Below are positions 15,365 through 22,243 of a stretch of DNA of 37,931 nt, one piece after another. Below the pieces are notes generated by a model. The model did no database searches. It had not been told where the DNA came from and saw only the letters and a list, made by a program, of their open reading frames with translations. Source of the DNA: Chitinophagaceae bacterium (GTDB lineage Bacteria; Bacteroidota; Bacteroidia; Chitinophagales; Chitinophagaceae); contig JAIEQM010000100.1 in NCBI GenBank assembly GCA_019747705.1, positions 1 to 37,931 of the forward strand, in the 5' to 3' direction. Each line of letters opens with the position of its first letter. The stretch's first letter is position 1. Made by a program: the position numbers and the translations under genes.

Positions 15365-16522
15365 TTGAGCATTGAAAATTCCAGATATGATTTAGCAATT
15401 ATTGGTGGAGGCCTGGCAGGTCTTGCCCTTTCTATTCAGGCCGCTAAAGCAGGTTACAAAACAGTGTTGTTTGAAAAAGAACAATATCCCTTTCACCGGG
15501 TATGTGGCGAATACATCAGTTTAGAAAGCTGGGATTTTTTGGAACGGTTGGGTTTGCCGCTTTCACAGATGAATTTGCCCATTATTAAAACATTACAGGT
15601 AACAGCCCCCAACGGAAAATTATTTCAAACAAAATTACCATTGGGCGGCTTTGGCATCAGCCGCTATACATTGGATAATGAATTGGCAAAAATTGCAAAA
15701 GCAGTTGGGGTAACAGTTCTTGAAAATACAAAGGTGAATGATGTACAATATAACAATGGAGTATTTAAAATTTCAGAGGTTGGCTCCTCCCCCCTGGGGG
15801 GAGGTTGGGAGGGGGCTATTGTATGTGGTTCCTTCGGCAAACGCAGCAACCTTGATGTAAAGTGGAACCGAAGTTTCATTCAGCAAAAACCAAATAAGCT
15901 CAACAATTATATAGGCGTAAAGTATCACATCAAAACACAACACCCACCTGATGTAATTGCGCTGCACAATTTTGAAAATGGTTATTGCGGTATTTCGCAA
16001 ATTGAAGATGGAAAATATTGCCTCTGCTATTTAACCACGGCTGAAAATCTCAAACGCAGCAACAACAGTATTGAACAACTGCAGCAAACCATTCTATACA
16101 AAAATCCGCATCTCAAAAAAATATTTACGCATGCTGAATTTTTATACGAAGCGCCAGTTACCATTTCGCAAATCAGTTTTGATAACAAAGCCCAGCTTGA
16201 AAATCATGTATTGATGCTGGGTGATGCGGCTGGCATGATTAAACCTCTTTGCGGTAACGGTATGAGTATGGCCCTGCACAGCAGTAAACTTGCATTTGAA
16301 TGTGTGGATGCGTTTCTGCAAAACAATAGCGGCAGGGCAGCAATGGAGCAGCGGTATGTGCAGCTCTGGAACCAGCAGTTTGCACATCGGCTCCGCACAG
16401 GCAGAATGATTCAGCGTTTTTTTGGCAAATCATCCATCACCAATCTGTTTATTCAATCCTTCAGAACATTTCCGTTTCTTGCTTCGCCATTGATTCAACA
16501 AACACATGGTAAGCCGTTTTAA
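15365..16522 (+). CDS. FAD-dependent oxidoreductase, geranylgeranyl-reductase-like
   Basis: A 385-aa flavoprotein of the GGR/p-hydroxybenzoate-hydroxylase fold. FAD motifs are the N-terminal AIIGGGLAGLALSIQAAKAG (residues 11-30), RVCGEYIS (residues 45-52, the Cys-Gly motif of the geranylgeranyl reductase group) and GDAAGMIKPLCGNGMSMAL (about 285-303). Such enzymes reduce isoprenoid chains or hydroxylate aromatic rings. Beside UbiA and PKS genes either reaction would suit a lipoquinone-like product. The start is a TTG at 15365, 3 bp after the methyltransferase stop. Residues 140-150 (GSSPLGGGWEG) are encoded by a G/C palindrome that looks like an inserted intergenic repeat; the reading frame is kept. 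Confidence 0.88.
   Translation: MSIENSRYDLAIIGGGLAGLALSIQAAKAGYKTVLFEKEQYPFHRVCGEYISLESWDFLERLGLPLSQMNLPIIKTLQVTAPNGKLFQTKLPLGGFGISRYTLDNELAKIAKAVGVTVLENTKVNDVQYNNGVFKISEVGSSPLGGGWEGAIVCGSFGKRSNLDVKWNRSFIQQKPNKLNNYIGVKYHIKTQHPPDVIALHNFENGYCGISQIEDGKYCLCYLTTAENLKRSNNSIEQLQQTILYKNPHLKKIFTHAEFLYEAPVTISQISFDNKAQLENHVLMLGDAAGMIKPLCGNGMSMALHSSKLAFECVDAFLQNNSGRAAMEQRYVQLWNQQFAHRLRTGRMIQRFFGKSSITNLFIQSFRTFPFLASPLIQQTHGKPF
15786..15804. repeat. palindromic repeat inside the flavoprotein gene
   Basis: CCTCCCCCC-T-GGGGGGAGG is a perfect 9-bp hairpin, followed by a GTTGGGAGGGGGCT tail up to about 15817. It is far more G/C-rich than its surroundings and looks like the common intergenic hairpins of this genome group, yet it is read in frame as residues 140-150. 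It resembles the protein-coding palindromic elements known from Rickettsia. Confidence 0.65.
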
Positions 16523-16526
16523 TTGT

Positions 16527-16646
16527 GTTTAACCTGTCAGGTTAATTGCTTTAAAACGGTTTGAATAAGTAAACAAAACCATCATAAGTGTATCCAACCT
16601 GACAGGTTAAACACCCACAGATTCAAAGTCACTAACCTGACAGATT
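16527..16646. repeat. three AACCTGNCAGGTT palindromes
   Basis: Copies are at 16531-16543, 16596-16608 and (one end changed) 16634-16646. The first two also form a 17-bp perfect inverted repeat (16527-16543 with 16596-16612). They sit between the flavoprotein stop and the regulator promoter. They could end the cluster transcript as a stem-loop, but no T-run follows, so REP-type DNA is more likely. Confidence 0.65.
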
Positions 16647-16665
16647 GAATATTCCATAAAATTAA

Positions 16666-16708
16666 TTTTCAAAATATTTTGAAAATTCGGAAACATGGCC
16701 TAACTTAG
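16666..16708 (+). promoter_or_regulatory. promoter with palindromic operator of the GbsR-like gene
   Basis: TTTTCAAAATATTTTGAAAA (16666-16685) is a perfect 20-bp palindrome. Its end supplies a TTTG -33 box (16678-16681). Exactly 19 bp later TAACTTAG (16701-16708) is a good -7 box. The predicted start of transcription is about 16715, close to the TTG start at 16731. A repressor bound to the palindrome would cover the -33 box, which fits autoregulation by the GbsR/MarR-like protein encoded next. Confidence 0.7.
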
Positions 16709-16730
16709 GCTCTTCAAATAAAATCTCATT

Positions 16731-17237
16731 TTGAAATTATCAGAAGCCAAACAACAATTCATCAGCACCTGGGGCGCAATGGGTACGCATTGGGGCATCA
16801 ACCGCACCATGGCACAGGTGCATGCACTGCTCCTGATTGCACCTGACCCTTTGACACAGGATGATATCATGGCACAACTCAACATCAGTCGTGGTAATGT
16901 AAACATGAACATCCGTGATTTGATTGATTGGGGGTTGGTTGACCGTGTGCTCATCCAGGGCGAGCGCAAGGAATATTTCACAGCAGAAAAAGATATTTTT
17001 AAAGTAGCCACTCAAATCATAAAAGAAAGAAAGAAAAGGGAACTGGATCCGATGATGAAACTGATGGATCAGTTGAGCAAAGTGGAAGGCGACCGGCGTG
17101 ATAAAGAAGTAAAAGTGTTTGTAGATACCGTAACCGGAATTAAAAAATTTGGTGCACATGCCAATGATATGCTGGATGTGGTTGTAAAAAGTGATGAGAA
17201 CTGGTTCTTAAGCACCGCACTCAAGCTCTTTAAATAG
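16731..17237 (+). CDS. GbsR/MarR family transcriptional regulator
   Basis: A 168-aa winged-helix DNA-binding protein of the GbsR-like branch of MarR regulators. Recognisable parts are WGAMGTHWGINRTMAQVHALLL (residues 14-35), the helix-turn-helix QDDIMAQLNISRGNVNMNIRDL (about 43-64), the wing IQGERKEYFTAEKD and a helical C-terminal dimer region. Members are cytoplasmic repressors of membrane-lipid, osmoprotectant or transport genes. The start is a TTG at 16731, 23 bp after the -7 box; there is no ATG in reach. A perfect palindrome overlaps its promoter, and a strong terminator follows, so it is a single-gene unit. Its place between the PKS cluster and the membrane-protein genes makes both candidate targets. 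Confidence 0.92.
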   Translation: MKLSEAKQQFISTWGAMGTHWGINRTMAQVHALLLIAPDPLTQDDIMAQLNISRGNVNMNIRDLIDWGLVDRVLIQGERKEYFTAEKDIFKVATQIIKERKKRELDPMMKLMDQLSKVEGDRRDKEVKVFVDTVTGIKKFGAHANDMLDVVVKSDENWFLSTALKLFK

Positions 17238-17257
17238 TTTAGCTGATAAACATCTGC

Positions 17258-17282
17258 AGCCGAAAGCAATTCGGCTTTTTTA
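17258..17282 (+). terminator. intrinsic terminator after the GbsR-like gene
   Basis: The stem AGCCGAA/TTCGGCT (17258-17264 with 17270-17276) is followed directly by a run of T. It lies 20 bp after the regulator stop codon. Confidence 0.85.
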
Positions 17283-17327
17283 AAACAATGCTCTTTCAAT
17301 TTTTTCTGAAATATTAAAATACACGAT

Positions 17328-17681
17328 ATGAAAAATTATAAACGATTCGAACTCATTATCAACACCATTCTCATTAGTTTTTTTCTGCTGATATACCTGC
17401 TCACCAAAAACATTGAACCTGTTTTTATTGGATATTTTGCAGTTGGCGCCGTTCAACTGCTGTCTATTGTAATTCACATCATCAAAGGTTGGTTTACAGG
17501 CAATGCATCACTCAGAACATTTTACAATTGGTTTTTGTTAGTTCTGGCTGCATTACTTCCCACAGGCATCAGCATTTATTTTCTGCTGTTTGCTTCTCCG
17601 TTGCTGGCCTTGTTTTATTTATTCATTTGTTACCGTGAGTGGCGGGTTCTCAAATTCAAAGAATTAATTCACCTCAAATAA
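17328..17681 (+). CDS. small polytopic membrane protein, hypothetical
   Basis: A 117-aa protein with about four hydrophobic segments: FELIINTILISFFLLIYLL (about residues 7-25), VFIGYFAVGAVQLLSIVIHII (32-52), TFYNWFLLVLAALLPTGISIYF (64-85) and LLALFYLFICYREW. A short basic loop contains FTGNASLR. I know of no function for it. It starts after the GbsR terminator, and the next gene begins 8 bp after its stop, so it probably opens the 17328-20708 transcription unit. Because the DCC-family gene follows so closely, a joint membrane role is plausible but unproven. Confidence 0.75.
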   Translation: MKNYKRFELIINTILISFFLLIYLLTKNIEPVFIGYFAVGAVQLLSIVIHIIKGWFTGNASLRTFYNWFLLVLAALLPTGISIYFLLFASPLLALFYLFICYREWRVLKFKELIHLK

Positions 17682-17689
17682 CCAACGTT

Positions 17690-18514
17690 ATGAGCAAGCA
17701 TAACTACATGTTGATTTATGATGAAGGTTGCCCCATGTGTGTGGCTTACACCAGCCTGTTTGTAAAAACAGGTTTTCTCAAACCTGAAGAACGCAAGTCA
17801 TTTACACAGGCAGGGGAACACTGGCTCAACCTGGCTGATTTTACAAGAAGCAGAAATGAAATTCCTTTTCTCAACACTGCAACAGAGGAAACATTTTACG
17901 GCATTGATGCTTTGCTGGAAATACTCAACCGCAAAATTCCTTTCATTAAAACAATTGGTAACATTAAACCTGTAAAATATTTTTTGCTTCGTTTGTACAA
18001 ACTCATTTCCTATAACCGCAAAGTAATTGTAGGCAACAAAACCAAATTTGATTGTGTGGATTGCACACCCGATTATAATTTCTTTTACCGGTTTTTATTC
18101 ATCCTGCTGTCATTTGTGTTCATTACAGTAATGCTGTTGCCCATACACAAAATCATTCTCAGCAATATTCCATTTTATCAGCTTGGTTTTACACAATTGC
18201 TCTTCATTCATCTGGCCATTGTTTTTACAAACAGCTTTATCAGCAACTTACTCGGTGGCAAAAAAGGAATGGAATATTTAGGGCAGATGAATATGCTGGC
18301 GCTATCAGCCATTCTTTTAAACCTGCCGCTGTTGCTGGCACATTCCATCAGCAGCTTTCATTACCTGTTTGATGTAATTTATCTTACCGGTGTAAGTATC
18401 TTGCTGGTGTTTGATTATTTCAGGCGAATTGATTTTGCTGATTTACAATCAAACAAAAAAATTGTTGCCATCAATCTTTTTACGTTCACTGTTTTAATGG
18501 CAGCCTTATTTTAA
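17690..18514 (+). CDS. DCC-family (DUF393) thiol-redox domain with membrane region
   Basis: A 274-aa protein. The N-terminal 120 residues belong to the DCC (DUF393) thioredoxin-like family: MLIYDEGCPMCVAYTSLF carries the Cys14-x-x-Cys17 pair and the leading Asp. The later YGIDALLEILNRKIP matches the GxxAl helix of the family. From about residue 140 the protein has five to six hydrophobic segments (FYRFLFILLSFVFITVMLLP and following), so the redox domain is tethered to a membrane module. CVDCTP (about 121-126) supplies a second Cys pair. I chose ATG 17690; an earlier in-frame start at 17639 would overlap the previous gene. It lies 19 bp upstream of the epimerase gene. Confidence 0.82.
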   Translation: MSKHNYMLIYDEGCPMCVAYTSLFVKTGFLKPEERKSFTQAGEHWLNLADFTRSRNEIPFLNTATEETFYGIDALLEILNRKIPFIKTIGNIKPVKYFLLRLYKLISYNRKVIVGNKTKFDCVDCTPDYNFFYRFLFILLSFVFITVMLLPIHKIILSNIPFYQLGFTQLLFIHLAIVFTNSFISNLLGGKKGMEYLGQMNMLALSAILLNLPLLLAHSISSFHYLFDVIYLTGVSILLVFDYFRRIDFADLQSNKKIVAINLFTFTVLMAALF

Positions 18515-18533
18515 TTCAACCAATTTTATCAGT

Positions 18534-19517
18534 ATGAAAAATAAAAAAATCATCATCGCAGGCGGCTCAGGTTTTATAGGGGAGGAAATGATAAAACACT
18601 TCGGCAGAGAAAATCAGCTCATCATCCTCACAAGAAATAAAACCCATTCAGCCAATAACCGTAATCAATTCTCCTCTTTGTCAAAAGAAGATTTAATAAA
18701 TACAAGCTATGTGCATTGGGATGGTGTTACCGTTGGAGACTGGGCCAGAGAGCTGGAAGCTGCAGACATTCTTATAAATCTTTCAGGCAAATCGGTTAAC
18801 TGCCGTTATACAGAAAAGAATAAAGCAGCAATTTTTTCAAGCCGTTTACTTCCCACAAAAGCATTGGGTGAAGCCATCAGCAAATTAACAACACCTCCCA
18901 AACTCTGGATTAACGCATCATCTGCCACCATCTACCGCCATGCAACGGATAAACCGCAGGATGAATACACAGGCGAAATAAAAAATGATTTTTCGGTGCA
19001 GGTGTGCAAACAATGGGAAGAAACATTTTACAATCAACGCACACCGTTTACAGGAAAAGTTGCTTTACGAATGGCCATAACATTGGGGCCTGGCGGTGTG
19101 ATGATTCCTTATTTCAACTTACTCAAATTTGCATTGGGTGGTCATCAGGGCAGTGGCAAACAAATGTACAGTTGGGTGCATATAGAAGATACCTGCCGTA
19201 TGATAGAATGGTTGTATGAACATGATGAGTTGGAAGGTACATTTAATTGCTCCTCTCCCAACCCTGTAACCAATGAAGCATTTATGAGCACGCTAAGAAA
19301 AGTCACGGGTTATAAAATTGGTTTACCTGCATTTGAGTGGATGATAAAAATTGGAACAGCAATAACAGGCACAGAAGCAGAGCTGGTTTTAAAAAGCCGG
19401 TGGGTGGTGCCCACAAAAATTTTGGAAACAGGTTTTCAATTCAAGTATCCGCAGTTAGAAGCTGCGTTGAAAGATGTCATCAGTAAAGTACCCCGCAAAC
19501 AATATCATTTGTTTTAA
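18534..19517 (+). CDS. TIGR01777 family NAD(P)-dependent epimerase (SDR39U1/YfcH-like)
   Basis: A 327-aa atypical extended short-chain dehydrogenase/reductase. The nucleotide-binding loop is IIIAGGSGFIGEEMIKHF (residues 6-23). The family motif INLSGKSVNCRYTEKNK (about 82-98) is present, as is WINASSATIYRHATDKPQDE around 124-143. The later GSGKQMYSWVHIEDTCRMIEWL and the C-terminal DUF1731-like segment (FEWMIKIG to LETGFQFKYPQLEAAL) complete the domain set. The reaction is unknown for the family; eukaryotic members are linked to cell division or oxidoreduction. It directly follows the DCC gene, and the two families are often neighbours in Bacteroidota, which suggests a shared membrane-redox role. 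Confidence 0.9.
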   Translation: MKNKKIIIAGGSGFIGEEMIKHFGRENQLIILTRNKTHSANNRNQFSSLSKEDLINTSYVHWDGVTVGDWARELEAADILINLSGKSVNCRYTEKNKAAIFSSRLLPTKALGEAISKLTTPPKLWINASSATIYRHATDKPQDEYTGEIKNDFSVQVCKQWEETFYNQRTPFTGKVALRMAITLGPGGVMIPYFNLLKFALGGHQGSGKQMYSWVHIEDTCRMIEWLYEHDELEGTFNCSSPNPVTNEAFMSTLRKVTGYKIGLPAFEWMIKIGTAITGTEAELVLKSRWVVPTKILETGFQFKYPQLEAALKDVISKVPRKQYHLF

Positions 19518-19553
19518 GAATATCCTGATATTTGTGCTGCTTTAATAAAAGTT

Positions 19554-20339
19554 ATGAAAAAAATCGTTTCCCTCTTCACATGTTTATTGATATACATGTC
19601 ACTTTCTGCTCAGGAAGTAAAACAATATCTCCTCAACAGGTATTTTGAAGTAACAACAGAAGAAAAAGAAGCATTTTTTATTCGGCTTACACAACCTTAT
19701 AAGGGATATGTTGCCTATACAGATTATGATGGAAAAAAAAGAATTGTACAAACAGGTTTTTTTACAGATTCCACTTTTTTAACACCCATAGGTCCGCATA
19801 AGTTTTATTGGGAAGGCATAAAGTTGTACGAAGGTATTTATGTAAACGGCAAACCAAGTGGTTACTGGTACTTTTTTGATAAAAAAGGAAAGCTGTCTGA
19901 CTCATTGCATTATATTGTTACAGACAGCTCAAAAACCATTTTCAGCAATACAGCAGCTAATGATGAAGCCAAAACAAAGGCCTTGCAAAACGAACATTTA
20001 AAAAAAGACACTACAAACGTTTTTAGTAAAGTTGAATCGGAAGCAGAATTTCAGGGAGGTGTTACTGCATGGCAGAAATATCTTTTAAAAAATATTGATT
20101 TCCCTGAATTGGTAATGAACACCAGGCGGCAGCAAAAAAGTACAGTAATGATTCAGTTTGTTGTTTGCAATGATGGCGAAATTTGTTCTGTTGAAGCAAT
20201 TAACAGTTTTCATCCATTGCTTGATTTGATTGCAGTAAATGCCATTCGCAAAGGGCCTAAATGGAAACCGGCCATGCAAAACGGAAAAAATGTAAAAGCA
20301 TACCGTCGTCAACCCATTACTTTTGTAGTACCAGATTAA
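19554..20339 (+). CDS. secreted TonB C-terminal-domain protein with MORN-like repeats
   Basis: A 261-aa exported protein. A signal peptide (MKKIVSLFTCLLIYMSLSAQ) leads to a region of strand-turn repeats, KFYWEGIKLYEGIYVNGKPSG and YWYFFDKKGKLSDS, like MORN/YwqK repeats (about residues 82-120). The C-terminal 90 residues form a TonB_C-like domain: FQGGVTAWQKYLLKNIDFPE, then VMIQFVVCNDGEICSVEAIN and GPKWKPAMQNGKNVKAYRRQPITFVV. Unlike the energiser TonB it has no N-terminal membrane anchor and Pro-rich spacer, so it is one of the many periplasmic TonB-domain proteins of Bacteroidota with unknown partners. It is followed 6 bp later by the CoA-binding gene. Confidence 0.85.
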   Translation: MKKIVSLFTCLLIYMSLSAQEVKQYLLNRYFEVTTEEKEAFFIRLTQPYKGYVAYTDYDGKKRIVQTGFFTDSTFLTPIGPHKFYWEGIKLYEGIYVNGKPSGYWYFFDKKGKLSDSLHYIVTDSSKTIFSNTAANDEAKTKALQNEHLKKDTTNVFSKVESEAEFQGGVTAWQKYLLKNIDFPELVMNTRRQQKSTVMIQFVVCNDGEICSVEAINSFHPLLDLIAVNAIRKGPKWKPAMQNGKNVKAYRRQPITFVVPD

Positions 20340-20345
20340 GAAAAC

Positions 20346-20708
20346 ATGAACAAAAAAACACTCGTCCTCGGCGCTTCCGACCATCCTGAACGTTACAGCT
20401 TCTTAGCCATGAACCGTTTAAAAGCAAAGGGTCATGATGTTGTGGGTATTGGTAAACACAAAGGAGTAGTGGCAGGCGAAGAAATTTTAACCGAAGCAAT
20501 TTCGCTCAGCAATATTCACACGGTAACACTTTATCTCAATCCCAAACACCAGCAGCAGTATTACAATTATATTCTTTCTTTAAAACCTCAACGCATCATC
20601 TTTAATCCTGGTGCAGAAAATGAAGAGCTGGTTCATCTGGCAAAACAAAACAACATTGAACCTGTAGAAGCCTGCACATTGGTGATGCTGAGTACCAATC
20701 AGTATTAA
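20346..20708 (+). CDS. CoA-binding domain protein (YccU-like)
   Basis: A 120-aa single-domain protein with a Rossmann-like CoA_binding fold. It has KTLVLGASDHPERYSFLAMNRLKAKGHDVVGIG (residues 4-36, nucleotide loop and helix), VTLYLNPKHQQQYYNYILSL in the middle and RIIFNPGAENEELVHLAKQNNIEPVEACTLVML near the end, all standard for the YccU family. Binding to CoA is a family property; no enzymatic activity is established. It begins 6 bp after the TonB-domain gene and closes the unit. Two small hairpins with short stems follow at 20725-20741 and 20763-20778. Confidence 0.88.
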   Translation: MNKKTLVLGASDHPERYSFLAMNRLKAKGHDVVGIGKHKGVVAGEEILTEAISLSNIHTVTLYLNPKHQQQYYNYILSLKPQRIIFNPGAENEELVHLAKQNNIEPVEACTLVMLSTNQY

Positions 20709-20992
20709 GCCCCTCTTAATCTCTCCGCCCTCAAAAGGCGGAAGAAATGCCAAACACAGCCCACGCTTTTCAAAGCGTAAACTAAATCACTAACAATTTT
20801 TATACGTGTTGATTATTTTACAATAAAATAATGTGGTAGTTAAATTGTTTGGAATTGCATTTAGCACCGCTCTTTCTCCTCGGGAGAAAGAGAAGGAGAA
20901 AGGGGCGCTTATCCCCACCTGTTAATAACCTCTTCGCTTTTACTGCTTGCTGCTCCCAAAAAATATTGCGTACATTTAGAAAACCCTTTTTT
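20709..20992. other. intergenic region with three hairpins
   Basis: Contains CCGCC/GGCGG (20725-20741), ACGCTT/AAGCGT (20763-20778) and a perfect 10-bp hairpin CTCTTTCTCC/GGAGAAAGAG (20870-20892). The last is preceded by GCACCG and looks like the CTCCCTCTCC hairpins of the dispersed repeat at 10571 and 21821. No gene is supported here. Confidence 0.55.
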
Positions 20993-21466
20993 ATGAAATG
21001 GAGAAGATTCAATGGAGAACACATTCACCTTCCCATTAAGGAAGAAGTGAAAAAAGCCATCATCCGTGAAACGGAAAACGGCTATCGCCTCAAAGTATGT
21101 ATTGGCACCGATAGCCAGGTTAAAGGAAAAGAAACAGAGTTTGCAACAGTCATTGTTTTTTTGCGTGAAGGTCATGGAGGTTTTATGTTCATTCACAATG
21201 AAAAAACACGCCAGGCTTATTCCATCAAAGAACGCATGCTGGTGGAAGTTGCAAAGAGTATTGAAATTGCCTATGAACTCTGTTATTTGTTTACCGAGTA
21301 CGATGTGGACATGGAAGTGCATGCGGACATTAACACCAATCCGCATTTCAAAAGCAATGAAGCCCTGCGTGAAGCAATGGGTTACATTCTCGGTATGGGC
21401 TTTGCCTTTAAAGCCAAACCAGAGGCTTTTGCCAGCAGCAGTTGCGCCAACAAAATTGTGAACTGA
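20993..21466 (+). CDS. DUF458 / YkuK-like RNase H-like protein
   Basis: A 157-aa protein of the YkuK (DUF458) family, predicted to have an RNase H-like fold. Features are LKVCIGTDSQVKGKETEFATVIVF (about residues 32-55), whose Asp-Ser-Gln follows the first strand as in other members, then ERMLVEVAKSIEIAYEL and MEVHADINTNPHFKSNEAL with the Asp-x-Asn pair. The conserved end GMGFAFKAKPEAFASSSCANK is present. Catalytic activity is not established for the family. The start is placed at ATG 20993 (MKWRRFNGEHI); the open frame upstream runs through a palindromic repeat and is not coding. It is isolated between repeat regions. Confidence 0.87.
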   Translation: MKWRRFNGEHIHLPIKEEVKKAIIRETENGYRLKVCIGTDSQVKGKETEFATVIVFLREGHGGFMFIHNEKTRQAYSIKERMLVEVAKSIEIAYELCYLFTEYDVDMEVHADINTNPHFKSNEALREAMGYILGMGFAFKAKPEAFASSSCANKIVN

Positions 21467-21502
21467 TTGTAAACGTTCGCAGGTATCCCCAACCGTGCGA
21501 AC

Positions 21503-21681
21503 CACGGTTCAAAACTTCGTCTCCTCTGCATTTTTCTGAAATAGTTTTTGGTAACCAGCAATGGTGCATGTGGCATCGTTCCTTGCGTCGCACGGTTCAA
21601 AACTTCGTCTCCTCTGCATTTTTCTGAAATAGTTTTTGGTAACCAGCAATGGTGCATGTGGCATCGTTCCTTGCGTCGCAC
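21503..21681 (+). repeat. 88-bp perfect tandem duplication
   Basis: An 88-bp unit starting with CACGGTTCAAAACTTCG occurs at 21503-21590 and again, unchanged as far as I can read, at 21591-21678, with 3 more matching bases. No gene is carried by the unit. Perfect identity points to a recent duplication. Confidence 0.85.
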
Positions 21682-21750
21682 CTTGTGCTGCATCAATTCT
21701 ATTCGTCTTTTTTGCAGCACCCCGATTTATCGGCGGTACATTCAGTATTT

Positions 21751-21851
21751 CATGGCATCGCTGGTGTGCGGGTGTATCGGGCTCATTAATTTCATACAAT
21801 CACCTCACCCTCCTGCTCCCTCTCCTCACGGAGAGGGAGCGGTTCTGCATC
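21751..21851 (+). repeat. dispersed intergenic repeat, first part, copy B
   Basis: Matches 10507-10606 with roughly 85-88% identity by eye, including the CTCCCTCTCC/GGAGAGGGAG hairpin. It directly follows the tandem duplication region. No ORF is conserved. Confidence 0.75.
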
Positions 21852-21950
21852 ACTCTATCAATCTATTGTTCCTACCACATCAGCTTTGAAACCTTAATCA
21901 TCACATATCAACCACTCAAATAATTAGAAGGCTTACAATATAGATTACTG

Positions 21951-22163
21951 TTGTGCATAGGATGTACAATAATGTTCAACAGTAGTTAACCACAACTTGT
22001 CCCGCCTTAAAGCCGGGAGTAATACAAAAGCTTAATCAGGGAACCTTCCGAACCTGCCTGCCGTCAGGTTCGGGCCGTCATGGAAACCGGGCTCCTTTTT
22101 GTTTCTGTTGCCTCCCCCGATGAGTGCAACATCATCGGGGGGAGAAGCAAAAAGAAAAGAAAA
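21951..22163 (+). repeat. dispersed intergenic repeat, second part, copy B
   Basis: Collinear with 10717-10863 but longer because it contains extra palindromes: CCCGCCTTAAAGCCGGG near 22001, a CCTGCC/GTCAGG pair near 22055-22069, and TCCCCCGATG/CATCGGGGGGA at 22113-22143. Between them the shared words AAAGCTTAATCAGGGAACC and TTCGGGCCGTCAT are kept. This suggests palindromes inserted into an older repeat. From 22164 to 22243 the DNA is A-rich with no gene. Confidence 0.7.
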
Positions 22164-22243
22164 ACATTAAAGCGAACCAAATATTAGAAAGGAATTGAAA
22201 GCCACATAAAACAAAACAAAGAATTAGACTGCAAAAATCTTCG

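Noticed and set aside
20849..20992. Longer N-terminus for the DUF458 protein
   Set aside because: The extra 48 codons cross a perfect palindrome (20870-20892) and have no conserved content; ATG 20993 begins the family sequence.
21382..21799. Overlapping open frames with repeated peptide segments
   Set aside because: They only reflect the 88-bp tandem duplication, which shifts frame between units (88 is not a multiple of 3).
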